Below are positions 17,822 to 27,709 of a stretch of 64,000 nucleotides of DNA, in pieces. Positions within the stretch are counted from its first letter, which is position 1. Every line of letters starts with the position of its first letter. Position numbers and translations under genes: made by a program. Origin of the DNA: Saprospiraceae bacterium (GTDB lineage Bacteria; Bacteroidota; Bacteroidia; Chitinophagales; Saprospiraceae); contig JADKCC010000028.1 of assembly GCA_016714785.1 (NCBI GenBank), positions 32,851-96,850 on the forward strand. The letters run 5' to 3'. The notes under the pieces are model-generated. The model was not told the origin of the DNA and did no database searches. It worked only from the letters and a program-made list of their open reading frames with translations.

Positions 17822-18234
17822 AACTTTAGGAATAGTGTTACTAAATAAATGAAATTAAGAATGCTTTTATAGTCAAAGGTTAATAATGTGTAATTTACGA
17901 ATTTTATTTTGAAATTTTGAGTATAGGCAATAATTAATGTAATAATTAATTTTAAGATACGGCTTGGGCAAAATAATGTTATTATCGAAAATGGCAGCTG
18001 TCCGAACTAAATGTTATAATAAAATGAAATGTAAAGTCTGTTAGGAGATGTTAAAATTTGCATGTCTTTTATGCCAAAATGACATATATAAAAAAATAAA
18101 AAATGAAATCCTGTCAATTTTGACTGCCATAATGATAGCAAGATGCACACGAATAGGTTTTGGCACATTTAATGATGCATAAGAGTGTAATTAATCATAT
18201 TTTTAATTAATATTAAATAAAATTCAGATATTAT
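17822..18234. other. Intergenic region upstream of groES
   Basis: AT-rich stretch holding the groESL regulatory region. Two imperfect dyads (18072-18084 and 18113-18124) are the only recognisable elements. No CIRCE element (TTAGCACTC-N9-GAGTGCTAA) is present. Confidence 0.6.
18072..18124 (+). promoter_or_regulatory. Candidate heat-shock regulatory dyads before groES
   Basis: TGCCAAAATGACA at 18072-18084 and GTCAATTTTGAC at 18113-18124 (arms GTCAA/TTGAC, spacer TT) share a TGnCA/TGACA theme. They lie 110-165 bp upstream of the groES start. A role in stress control is inferred from position and symmetry only. Confidence 0.4.
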
Positions 18235-18497
18235 ATGAAACCTATTAATGACAGAGTAGTCGTAAAACCAGCTCCAGCTGAGGAGAAAACAATCGGAGGT
18301 ATTATCATACCGGATACAGCAAAAGAGAAACCACAAAGAGGTACAGTGGTACAAGAGGTCCTGGTAAAGAAGGAGTAGCATTGACCGTAAAAGAAGGTGA
18401 TGTAGTACTTTATGGTAAATATGCTGGACAAGAAATCAACCATGAAGGTACAGATTTTTTGATCATGAGAGAGGATGACATTTTGGTTATTCTGTAA
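18235..18497 (+). pseudogene. groES: groES (co-chaperonin GroES), frameshifted by a 1-bp deletion
   Basis: The frame starts MKPINDRVVVKPAPAEEKT and reads as normal GroES through the mobile loop (GGIIIPDTAKEKPQRG) to TVVQ. It then goes out of frame and stops at a TAG. Adding one base between 18355 and 18356 (CAAG-AGGTCC) restores VGPGKEGVALTVKEGDVVLYGKYAG... to the TAA at 18495-18497, giving an 87-residue protein, close to family length. GroES caps the GroEL chamber and is normally essential. The neighbour groL, 63 bp downstream, is intact. A consensus error is therefore the simplest explanation; a true loss would be remarkable. Confidence 0.92.
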
Positions 18498-18560
18498 TTT
18501 ATTATTTTTAAATCTGAAGAAATTCAATCATTCATTAACTAAAATTTAAAAAGTTCAAAT

Positions 18561-20198
18561 ATGGCTAAGATAGTTAGCTTTGATTCAGAAGCAAGAGCAA
18601 AATTAAAATCAGGTATTGACCAATTGGCAAATGCTGTGAAAGTGACATTAGGACCAAAAGGAAGAAATGTAGTTATTCAAAAAAGCTTTGGTGCACCTAT
18701 TATTACTAAAGATGGTGTGACTGTAGCTAAAGAAATAGAATTGGAAGATTCTGTGGAAAATATGGGTGCACAAATGGTAAAAGAAGTAGCTTCAAAAACT
18801 GCTGATGCAGCGGGTGATGGTACGACTACTGCAACAGTTTTGGCTCAGGCTATGGTAAATGCAGGAATGAAATATGTAACTGCAGGTGCCAATCCAATGG
18901 ATCTTAAAAGAGGTATAGACAAAGCAGTTACAGCTGTAATTGCAGATCTTAAATCTCAAAGCGAAGTAGTAGGTTCTGATTTCAGTAAAATCAAACAAGT
19001 AGCATCTATATCTGCAAATAATGATGATGAAATCGGTTCATTGATCGCTGATGCAATGAAAAGAGTAACCAAAGATGGTGTCATCACCGTAGAAGAAGCA
19101 AAAGGTACAGATACTTATGTGGACGAAGTAATAGGTATGCAGTTTGATAGAGGTTATTTGTCTCCATACTTCATTACCAACACAGAGAATATGACTACGG
19201 AGTATGACAATCCGTTGATCTTGATTCACGACAAGAAGATCTCAAATGTACAAGAGATCGTTCCAATATTAGAGAAAGCAGTTCAAACTGGTCGTCCTTT
19301 GTTGATCATTGCAGAGGATGTTGATAGTCAAGCATTGGGTACATTGGTGGTAAACAGATTGAGAGCAGGTCTTAAAATCGTTGCTGTAAAAGCGCCAGGA
19401 TTCGGAGATAGAAGAAAGGCTATGTTGGAAGATATCGCTATCTTGACTGGTGGTGTAGTTATATCTGATGAAAAAGGATATAAATTAGAAAATGCAACCC
19501 TTGAAGAATTGGGTCAAGCAGAGAAAATCACTGTAGATAAAGACAATACTACTATCGTGAATGGTAAAGGCCAACAAGCTGATATCAATTCAAGAATTGG
19601 TCAAATCAAAGCACAAATCGAAACAACAACTTCAGATTACGACAAAGAGAAGTTGCAAGAAAGGTTGGCTAAATTGGCTGGTGGAGTAGCTGTTCTTTAC
19701 GTAGGAGCTGCTACTGAAGTAGAAATGAAAGAGAAAAAAGATAGAGTAGATGATGCATTGCATGCTACAAGAGCTGCGGTAGAAGAAGGTATCGTTGCAG
19801 GTGGTGGAGTAGCATTAGTAAGAGCTATCTCAAGCTTAGTGAACCTTAAAGGAGTAAACGAAGATGAAAATTTAGGTATCCTTATCGTTAAAAAAGCATT
19901 AGAATCTCCATTAAGAACAATTGCAGAAAATGCAGGTGTAGATGGTTCAGTAGTATTGCAAGAAGTAGCCAAAGCAACAGGCGCAAATGGATACAATGCT
20001 AGAACTGATCAATATGAAGACCTTAAAAAAGCAGGTGTTATCGATCCTACGAAAGTAACGAGAGTAGCCCTTGAAAATGCAGGTTCTATCGCTTCTATGG
20101 TTTTGACCACAGAGTGTGTGATATCAGACAAAAAAGAAGAAGGTGGCGCAGGTCATGGTCATCCACCAATGGGTGGCGGCATGGGCGGCATGATGTAA
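18561..20198 (+). CDS. groL: Chaperonin GroEL
   Basis: A 545-residue protein, full family length. The nucleotide-binding DGTTTAT motif, the intermediate and apical domains, and the Gly/Met-rich C-terminal tail (PPMGGGMGGMM) are all present. GroEL forms a double heptameric ring that folds non-native proteins in an ATP-dependent cycle with GroES. Codon use is clean and highly GAA/AAA-rich, as expected of a strongly expressed gene in this AT-rich genome. It follows groES by 63 bp in the usual operon and ends at a terminator. No Shine-Dalgarno sequence: the leader is AATTTAAAAAGTTCAAAT. Confidence 0.98.
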   Translation: MAKIVSFDSEARAKLKSGIDQLANAVKVTLGPKGRNVVIQKSFGAPIITKDGVTVAKEIELEDSVENMGAQMVKEVASKTADAAGDGTTTATVLAQAMVNAGMKYVTAGANPMDLKRGIDKAVTAVIADLKSQSEVVGSDFSKIKQVASISANNDDEIGSLIADAMKRVTKDGVITVEEAKGTDTYVDEVIGMQFDRGYLSPYFITNTENMTTEYDNPLILIHDKKISNVQEIVPILEKAVQTGRPLLIIAEDVDSQALGTLVVNRLRAGLKIVAVKAPGFGDRRKAMLEDIAILTGGVVISDEKGYKLENATLEELGQAEKITVDKDNTTIVNGKGQQADINSRIGQIKAQIETTTSDYDKEKLQERLAKLAGGVAVLYVGAATEVEMKEKKDRVDDALHATRAAVEEGIVAGGGVALVRAISSLVNLKGVNEDENLGILIVKKALESPLRTIAENAGVDGSVVLQEVAKATGANGYNARTDQYEDLKKAGVIDPTKVTRVALENAGSIASMVLTTECVISDKKEEGGAGHGHPPMGGGMGGMM

Positions 20199-20220
20199 GA
20201 TAATGCTTCCTAAAATCATA

Positions 20221-20260
20221 AAAGCCTTGTAGAGCAATCTGCAGGGCTTTTTGTTTTTTG
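20221..20260 (+). terminator. Rho-independent terminator of groESL
   Basis: AAAGCCTTG pairs with CAGGGCTTT (one G-T pair) across a 12-nt loop and is followed by a T-rich run. It lies about 20 bp after the groL stop. Confidence 0.8.
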
Positions 20261-20368
20261 ATCAAATATATATGTTTTAAACGATGGATGAAAATAGTAA
20301 ATCGTCTTTAAATTAAATGCTCTATCATGCATTATATATTATGGCTGGTTGGAGTTATCCAGTAATTC

Positions 20369-22921
20369 TTAGTTATTACATCCTTCTACCTTGGCTTTGA
20401 ATACCGTACCATAATTGGCCCTAAAATTGTTTTGAAGAATAATAGCATCGCCTGCTCTGTATTCTACATTGGTACCAGTTCCGCCATATATATTTTGAGC
20501 AGAATTAATGGTCAGATTGGCTTGAGAAAGAAGTACGCCTTTGATATCACCTGTAAGTGAATGAGTATTAGGGCATGTATTTTGGTATTGTTGGGTGTAC
20601 CAGATCCCACGACCAAAACTTGAAATCCAAACTTCAGGTGTGGCAGGAGGATTATCGGGCTGAATACCTGACATTGGAAAAGGCACCGGCCACAACTCGA
20701 TTTCTGAAACTGGAACAGGTGGCAACCCATTGCTAAACTGCTGCCAATAATTAAGGTTTGAAGCTTTATAAAAAACACCAATAGCAGTTCCTGCATAAAT
20801 GCCGCCATTTTGATCCTGCTTTACTGAGAAGACTGGTACATTTGGCAAGTTAAATGAATAGTTAGTCCATGATCCGCCACCATTATTGCTGTAAAATACT
20901 TTTGTGTTACTAGTAAAACCAGCTACTCCAATGACTAATATATTGTCATTTTGTCGGTTTACATCTATATCTGTAATTTTTAAATTTGTATTGTAGGGCG
21001 CTGGCGGTGTGATATTAGTCCCATTGTGAAAGATACCTGTTGCAATATTATTACTGCCAGCATAATACACATTTTCTGTCGCTGTGGCTGAATTGCCTAC
21101 ACACCAGTTTGCTGGCTGATTGTAAAGTGTTGTCCACGTACCTCCTGCATCTAACGATCTCCAAAGTCCATTAGCATAGCCTGCATAAATCCGATCCTCA
21201 TACACAGGTGACATCATAAGGTTTGCAAAAAACTGACTATTATTAGGAACAGAAATGTTGCACGGACCAGCTATACAATCCTTATATATAGAAGCATTCT
21301 GGCTATAATATACATCATCACCATCTCCATCATACACAAGATAATCATGATCTGTCATGACATCATACCCATCACCAGTACTAAAATTATAAAATGAAGT
21401 TCCATTAGTTTGTTCTAAAATACCATTGTCTTGTGCTCCACCCCAAATGTCTCCTTCATCATTTTCCCTTTCAAAATGATAAAACTGAGTAGCGTTCAAT
21501 CCATCGGATTTAAATGTCCAGGTACCATCTGTTTCCAGTCGATACACTCCCCCATCTGTCGCGGCATACAAATAGTTGTTTACAGTATTGTATTTTAATG
21601 CTTGGATATCCGGATGCATATAAGGATTGTCACTTGGCCAATAAGCAGAAGCTTGTGACCATGAGGTTCCATTATCATTGCTTCTCCAAACTACCAAACC
21701 ACCAACAAAAATTTCATTTTCATTTACAGGGGATATAGCTATGCAATTATCATACACTGACTGATCATTCAAAACATCAGTACCTATAAAGCTAAAAAAA
21801 AGGTTGGGTGTTTGTATGGGAGTATTGAAAGTGAGTCCCGCATTGGTTGAGATAAATAATCCTTGAAATGTAATTGCGTTTATTGCTGGTCCACAAAAAA
21901 GTACAACTTTATTACTATTGGCAGGTGTGACACCAATAGAGATTCTATTGTTGGACGGCAGTCCTGCTATATTCATATTGGTAAAAGTATTGCCCCCATT
22001 GGTAGATTGAAAAAATGCGGTACTGTCTGTAGCGAAAACAGTATTGCTATTATTGGGTTGATATTTTACATCAAAAAAATTGCCACTGGTGATTATCGTC
22101 CAAGTATCACCTCCATTGGAAGTTTTAAATATTCCTCGATTAGTGGCAGCCATAAGATTATTGCTATTAGCTGGGTCTATGATTAGTTCTCTGCCACGAT
22201 GGGCACCTGTGATTGGAAAATTACCACATGCAAACCAATTCAGACCACCATCGTAAGACTTGAATACACCTGCTCCCGTAGGTCGGTAAAGGTAGGCATC
22301 AACCAATAATCCATCTGATGTATTACCATCTCCGGTGAGTACATAAATGATGTTTGTATTATTGGGGTCTATAGCTATCCCTGAAACACCAAGCGAAGGA
22401 AGATAATCACCAATAGGAAACCAATTACTACCTCCATTGGTAGATTTGAAAAGTCCACCACTGGCAGACCCGGCATATCCTATGTTTGCATTGCTTGGGT
22501 CAAAGGCGATTTCATCAACTCTTCCCAAACCCTTATCACCATCATTTGGGCCAGCAGAAATCCAAAAATTTGGCTGGTACCTTTTGTCTTCGTTTTTATG
22601 GTTTCTTTTCCATAGCTTGTGTTCGTCGGCATTGATTTTATCAGCATCTTGTACAATGCCGAATTCATTAGTATAAAATTCTGAAATATAGAACTTGCGG
22701 TTCCATTTTTTTAATTGTTTTATTACCTTGCTTTTCAAGTTTTCATCATTACTTGTTAAGGCGTTATTGTATTCCCTTTCATAGTGTGATAAAATCTCAT
22801 TTTTAATATCAAAAAACTTTGTTTTCCCGATCAATTTTGTTTCTAATTCAGGTGTTAAAGTTTGTGACTGTACTTGTAGCCCAATGATTAGAAAAATGGC
22901 TAAACATAAGTTATTTTTCAT
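20369..22921 (-). CDS. Large secreted BNR/sortilin-type propeller protein
   Basis: An 850-residue protein with a Sec signal peptide (residues 1-19, ending VQSQ). Residues about 120-750 hold many BNR/VPS10-like repeats (S-T-N-G-G-x-x-W and S-x-D-G-G-x-W patterns such as KSTNGGSNWFPIG, KSYDGGLNWFACG, RSLDAGGTWTTLY), which build one or two beta-propellers. The last approximately 65 residues (from TINSAQNIYGG to VFKAKVEGC) form the small beta-rich C-terminal module found on secreted Bacteroidota proteins (called 3-coathanger stack domain in current annotation). The product is presumably exported by the T9SS or displayed on the surface. It overlaps the 3' end of the upstream gene by 11 bp, so the two are co-translated. 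Substrate unknown. Confidence 0.85.
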   Translation of the reverse strand: MKNNLCLAIFLIIGLQVQSQTLTPELETKLIGKTKFFDIKNEILSHYEREYNNALTSNDENLKSKVIKQLKKWNRKFYISEFYTNEFGIVQDADKINADEHKLWKRNHKNEDKRYQPNFWISAGPNDGDKGLGRVDEIAFDPSNANIGYAGSASGGLFKSTNGGSNWFPIGDYLPSLGVSGIAIDPNNTNIIYVLTGDGNTSDGLLVDAYLYRPTGAGVFKSYDGGLNWFACGNFPITGAHRGRELIIDPANSNNLMAATNRGIFKTSNGGDTWTIITSGNFFDVKYQPNNSNTVFATDSTAFFQSTNGGNTFTNMNIAGLPSNNRISIGVTPANSNKVVLFCGPAINAITFQGLFISTNAGLTFNTPIQTPNLFFSFIGTDVLNDQSVYDNCIAISPVNENEIFVGGLVVWRSNDNGTSWSQASAYWPSDNPYMHPDIQALKYNTVNNYLYAATDGGVYRLETDGTWTFKSDGLNATQFYHFERENDEGDIWGGAQDNGILEQTNGTSFYNFSTGDGYDVMTDHDYLVYDGDGDDVYYSQNASIYKDCIAGPCNISVPNNSQFFANLMMSPVYEDRIYAGYANGLWRSLDAGGTWTTLYNQPANWCVGNSATATENVYYAGSNNIATGIFHNGTNITPPAPYNTNLKITDIDVNRQNDNILVIGVAGFTSNTKVFYSNNGGGSWTNYSFNLPNVPVFSVKQDQNGGIYAGTAIGVFYKASNLNYWQQFSNGLPPVPVSEIELWPVPFPMSGIQPDNPPATPEVWISSFGRGIWYTQQYQNTCPNTHSLTGDIKGVLLSQANLTINSAQNIYGGTGTNVEYRAGDAIILQNNFRANYGTVFKAKVEGCNN

Positions 22922-24557
22922 CTCCTTGTGTTTTAGCTTTGATAGATTCTATTTCTTTTTTCAATTCGATGATATATAGTGTAAGCTCTTCTATTTTTTC
23001 CATCATTATTTTTTGGGTTGCTCCTAATTGTTGTCCGTTTGTTTCCATTTCCTGAGCATTGGGTACTCCGGGAAGGTGACGATGTGTCTTGATGTATTGC
23101 TCAACATCTTTTAGGTTACGAAGACTGTAATCATCTGCAAATACATAGTCAGGCCAGTTGGCTGCTTCTACAATGACTTCTTGGCTTCTAATAGTGCCTT
23201 TTACACTTAGCTTATGTGAAGGAAACAAAGTACCAACTCCTATATTTCCACTATTAATATCCATAACTAATCCATGATTGTTAATAGGGAAACTGTAAAA
23301 TCCAATCAAATCATCGCTAAACATGCCTACATAACCTCTGTGTTCAGTATTTGCTGCATTTGTAAATTCTATACCACTATATAACCCATTGGTAGAGCCC
23401 GAAAATAATATTCTGCCTCTATATATCTCTAGTTTTCTGCTAGGCGTATATTCGGTACCTATACCAATATTACCACCATAAGGATTGAGTATAATATGTG
23501 AAGCTGATGTTCCTGATAATGGAAATGGTTTAGGTTTCTGAGCTTGGATACTAGACTCGTCCATAACCATATAATAACCATTAGTATTATTTTCTGAAAT
23601 CAAATTTCCACCAGAGGTTAAATAACCATTAATTCCTGGAACCATTGAAGAATTTTTAATTCTGGTTGTGCCATTTACTTCAAGTTTGTGAAAAGGATCG
23701 CTGGTACCTATGCCAATATTTCCTAGCCCAGGTAAATCATTTAATAATATATGAGAATCGTTTTTTCCACTCCTGATGTAGGTGTTTTCGCTTGCACCAT
23801 AATTAAAGTGAGACATAAAATTGGTGCCTCTGATTCCCAATACACCTTGGCTTCCACCATTGATATCTGCAAGGCCAACTTCTAGTGTGTGAGTTGGTGC
23901 ACCATTTCCCATGATACCTATTCCTGTTCTTTGATAATTTGTCCCAATGTAATTATTGGAGGGAAATCCATGTTTAAATTCTGCCACTGTATTTCCAAAA
24001 CTTTTTATGATTACCGGTTTATTATCTGTAGTACCAATAAAGTTTTGATTTTCATCTGTATTGGAATTTCCTGTAAGATGCCAAGAAGGAGCATTTGATG
24101 TTGATGAGCTGTTATAATTTTTGACTACCCATTTTTGGAGTATGCCATCATACAATATGGTGATACTTCCTTTAGAATAAATTTCCAGGTTTTCACCTGT
24201 ACCTGTAATTATTTGTTCAGTTAGGATTGCATTAGCATCAGCGTTAATTACTGACATTAGATAATCTGTGTTGTTAAGCAGCAATATCATTCTTCCATCA
24301 TTTGCTACGGTGAGCCCTGATAATGAGAAGTTTGAAACAGGTCCGGATATTCTGAAATTTGAAAATGCATTGGAATTTATATTGACACTCAGATTTGCTC
24401 CATCCGATAAGGTCAAATCTGAAGACCTCAAAGAAAAATCTCCGTTTAGATCAAGTGCACTTTCTGGGGTCATTGTATTAATGCCAACATTCTGCGCAAA
24501 TGAGGAATTTGTAGCAAATAAAATTAGAAGTGATAAATAATAAAATCTTTGTATCAT
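22911..24557 (-). CDS. Exported tail-fibre-like protein with C-terminal coiled coil
   Basis: A 548-residue protein from the ATG at 24557 (MIQRFYYLSLL), which starts a clean signal peptide ending FAQN; a longer frame begins at 24578. Many short repeats with the pattern NIGIGT..P.HKLEV.G..R are typical of tail-fibre-like and S74-endosialidase-chaperone-associated Bacteroidota surface proteins. The C-terminus has DYSLRNLKDVEQYIKTHRHLPGVPNAQEM followed by a coiled coil (MMEKIEELTLYIIELKKEIE), the usual trimerisation end. It lacks the catalytic Ser-Lys dyad of true S74 proteins as far as I can see. It is translationally coupled to the BNR gene and likely part of the same surface system. Confidence 0.82.
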   Translation of the reverse strand: MIQRFYYLSLLILFATNSSFAQNVGINTMTPESALDLNGDFSLRSSDLTLSDGANLSVNINSNAFSNFRISGPVSNFSLSGLTVANDGRMILLLNNTDYLMSVINADANAILTEQIITGTGENLEIYSKGSITILYDGILQKWVVKNYNSSSTSNAPSWHLTGNSNTDENQNFIGTTDNKPVIIKSFGNTVAEFKHGFPSNNYIGTNYQRTGIGIMGNGAPTHTLEVGLADINGGSQGVLGIRGTNFMSHFNYGASENTYIRSGKNDSHILLNDLPGLGNIGIGTSDPFHKLEVNGTTRIKNSSMVPGINGYLTSGGNLISENNTNGYYMVMDESSIQAQKPKPFPLSGTSASHIILNPYGGNIGIGTEYTPSRKLEIYRGRILFSGSTNGLYSGIEFTNAANTEHRGYVGMFSDDLIGFYSFPINNHGLVMDINSGNIGVGTLFPSHKLSVKGTIRSQEVIVEAANWPDYVFADDYSLRNLKDVEQYIKTHRHLPGVPNAQEMETNGQQLGATQKIMMEKIEELTLYIIELKKEIESIKAKTQGDEK

Positions 24558-24836
24558 GTGTATCAGAATTTTGACCAAAGATATTCGTTTAAGATAATAT
24601 CAAAATAGTTGGGTTTGTGTTTGACATTTATAGGTTTGTATTTGGGGATTTACATTGAACTATAAAGTATATCGATTGCTTCTTACCCAAATCAAAATAT
24701 TAGAAACATATGGTTTTGGGAGTTCCTATTGCTTGAAAGTTGGTGAAATATTGACAAAAACACTTGATTTTGCAGCTTATCTAAATTTTTACAATCCTTT
24801 TAAGTAATTTGTACCCTAAATATCTAACACGATCAA

Positions 24837-27316
24837 ATGAAAACCCAATTTAGAGGCCTGGATGACCATGAAGTATCCACAAATAGGGCAAAGTATGGAG
24901 CTAACATCTTTGACGAAAGTTTGGACAATAAATGGTATCATATTTTTATGGTATCTTATCTGAACCTATGTTTTTGCTATTATTGTCTGCTGCTTTGATC
25001 TATTTTGTTGTAGGTGAGACCAATGAAGCCATCATCATGATTTTGGCTATATTTTTTGTATCCAGTATATCTTTGTATCAAGAAAACAAAAGTAGTAATG
25101 CTGTAGATTCGCTGAGAAAGATAGGTAATCCAAAAGTTAGAGCCATCCGTGATGGAATAGAAAAAGAAATCAGCAACGAAGAACTTGTGGTAGGTGATAT
25201 AATTTTGCTTGAAGATGGTAAAATAGTTCCTGCGGATGCTAAGATTATACAAAGCAATGACTTTTCTGTGAATGAAAGTTTGCTCACAGGTGAATCTATC
25301 CCTGTTTTTAAGTCTATAAATATTGAAGAAGATCAAATCAAAAGTGGAACTATCGTAGTTTCTGGGGCTTGTATATGTGAAGTCACACAAGTCGGAAAAG
25401 ATACAGAAATTGGAAAAATTGGCGAATCTTTATCAAATATTGGCCATCAAAAAACACCGCTTCAAAAACAGATTGCTAACTTTACCAAAACGATGGTAGT
25501 TTTTGGAGTCTTTGCATTTATTTTGGTTTGTGTATTGAATTACTTAAGTAATGGAGATTGGGTCAAGAGTTTATTGAAAGGTTTAACACTTGCGATGTCT
25601 GTTATTCCTGAAGAGATTCCAGTTGCATTTAGCACATTTATGGCTTTGGGTGCTTACCATCTTTATTGTAAAGGTGTGATAGCCAAAAGTCCTTACACAG
25701 TTGAGACCTTAGGAGCGGCAACAGTAATTTGTACTGACAAAACAGGAACTTTGACTGAAAATAAAATGCAAATTGCTACCATTTATGATTTGGAGAATGA
25801 TCAAATGTTTGATTATAGGAAAAATGCCATCACTTATACCGAAGTTTTGGCTTACGCGATGTGGTCATCTGAGGTCACTCCTTTTGATCCTATGGAGATA
25901 TCTATTCATCAAGCTTATGGTGAAGTGGCTAAAGATGATTTACGCGACGAGTTCACTATGTTTAAGGAATATCCGCTCAGTGGTACTCCGCCCATTATGA
26001 CACATATATTCTATAATAAAAATTCGGATACATTTGTAGTTGCAGTAAAAGGCAGTGTAGAAGGTGTCTTAAAACAATGCAATCTTGCAGAGTCGGCACA
26101 ACAAAAAGTACTGCAAAATAGCAATCTAATGGCTGAACAAGGTCTTAGAGTCTTAGGTGTTGGTCGAGGTACATCAAAGAAGCCACCTTTTGCTAAAGCA
26201 CAACAAGAATTTTTATTTGAGTTTTTAGGATTAATTGGATTTTATGATCCTCCCAAAGCCAATATAGCCAGTGTTTTGAATCAATTTTATGATGCAGGTA
26301 TCAAAGTGAAAATGGTCACAGGAGATTTTGCAGCAACTGCTTTAGCCATTGCAGAGCAAGTAGGTATGCAAAATGCAAGTATGGCAATAAATGGTACTGA
26401 AATTATGACTATGTCGCAAGATGAATTAGTCAAAGTTGTCTCCAAAATTAATGTATTTGCTAGGATGTTTCCCGAAGCCAAACTGAAACTCATAGATGCA
26501 CTAAAAGCCAACAATGAGATAGTAGCTATGACAGGTGATGGCGTCAATGATGCACCGGCACTTAAGGCTGCACATATTGGTATTGCTATGGGACAAAACG
26601 GCAGTGATGTAGCAAAGGGTGCTGCTTCTTTGATATTGATGGATGATGATTTGTCTTGGATGGTCGATGCAGTCGCTTTAGGCAGACGTATTTACGAAAA
26701 TCTCAAGAAGGCGATTATGTACATCATTTCCATACACATACCGATCATTTTGATTGTTGTTTTACCTTTGGTATTTGCATGGTCTTTCACGGATATTTTT
26801 TCTCCAGTTCATGTTATTTTTTTAGAATTGATTATGGGCCCAACTTGCTCAATCATCTTCGAGAATGAGCCAATAGAATCTAATTCCATGCAGAAAGCAC
26901 CTAGAAAGATGACAACTAATTTATTTGCATTCAAAGAATTAATGATGAGCTTAATTCAAGGGATGACTATCACATTGGCTTGTTTAGGTTTGGGCTATTA
27001 CTTCATTCAAATCGGTGCAAGGGAAACCACAGTGCGTACCATAATTTTTACTACATTAATATTTAGCAATATTTTGCTGACTCTTGTCAACAGATCAATG
27101 TCTTATCCTTTTTGGATTACCATCAGGTATAGAAATAGATTAATTCCTATGATTATTCTCATTTCTATTATATTTCTAATGTTATCCATCTATCTTCCAA
27201 CTTTGCAAAACATATTTAGATTTGAAGCTTTATCAGCAAAAGATTTGTTTATTTGTTTTGTTACCGCAATGATAGGTGTAATGTGGGTGGAAATAAATAA
27301 AATAAAACCACGATAA
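24837..27316 (+). CDS. Cation-translocating P-type ATPase (frameshifted near the N-terminus)
   Basis: The long frame (24932-27316, 794 residues) lacks the first approximately 35 residues. They are encoded from the ATG at 24837 (MKTQFRGLDDHEVSTNRAKY, the cation ATPase N-terminal domain) in another frame. Adding one T to the T-run at 24943-24947 joins them to give 826 residues. P-type hallmarks: phosphorylation site CTDKTGTLT, MVTGDFAATA, hinge MTGDGVNDAPAL, actuator LTGES, and the C-terminal cation ATPase domain with six helices. The M4 motif is PEEIP instead of the PEGLP of well-known Ca2+ pumps, so the ion is uncertain. It is an inner membrane transporter. The gene is monocistronic. Confidence 0.9.
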
Positions 27317-27709
27317 AGGCATTTTCTGAAGAATTGGACATATACAATACGGAGTCCACTCCCAAAAGCTAAAAATGATGGAATGTAATTAAAACTCCAA
27401 GACTCTAATGGTTGTAAAGTATTGATTATTAACTATATGGCATTTGGATTATTTTGTGTCTTTGTGGCAAAATTATACTTTTTGGAGGTATTAGAATAAA
27501 TAAAGTTACCAAGCGTTCCACCATTTTGTGTGATACATTTTTGCTATGTTTTTGAAATGGCTATCGTTTTTATGGGGATCTTAAATTTTTAAGAATCATT
27601 TAACTAATTATTATGTACTTTCGGGCTTGAATTTGCATCTTAATGACAACATCATGAAATGTTTATGGTGTATTATACGTTTAAGATTTTAGATTTAATT
27701 CAAATATTA
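27317..27709. other. Intergenic region with a MITE-like repeat
   Basis: Between the P-type ATPase and the alpha-2-macroglobulin gene. It holds repeat copy A (27351-27490) and an AT-rich leader. No gene is supported. Confidence 0.6.
27351..27490. repeat. MITE-like interspersed repeat, copy A
   Basis: Left end GGAGTCCACTCCCAAAA and right end (reverse complement) TACCTCCAAAAAGT are imperfect terminal inverted repeats. Internal blocks AAAAATGATG, CCAAGACTCTAA, TAAAGTATTGATTATTAACTA and TTTGTGTCTTTGTGGCAAAATTA are shared with copies B (38611) and C (63790). Confidence 0.8.

Noticed and set aside
18157..18180. Sigma-54 promoter before groES (TGGCAC ... TGCA)
   Set aside because: The distance between GG and GC is 15 bp where sigma-54 needs about 12, so it does not fit.
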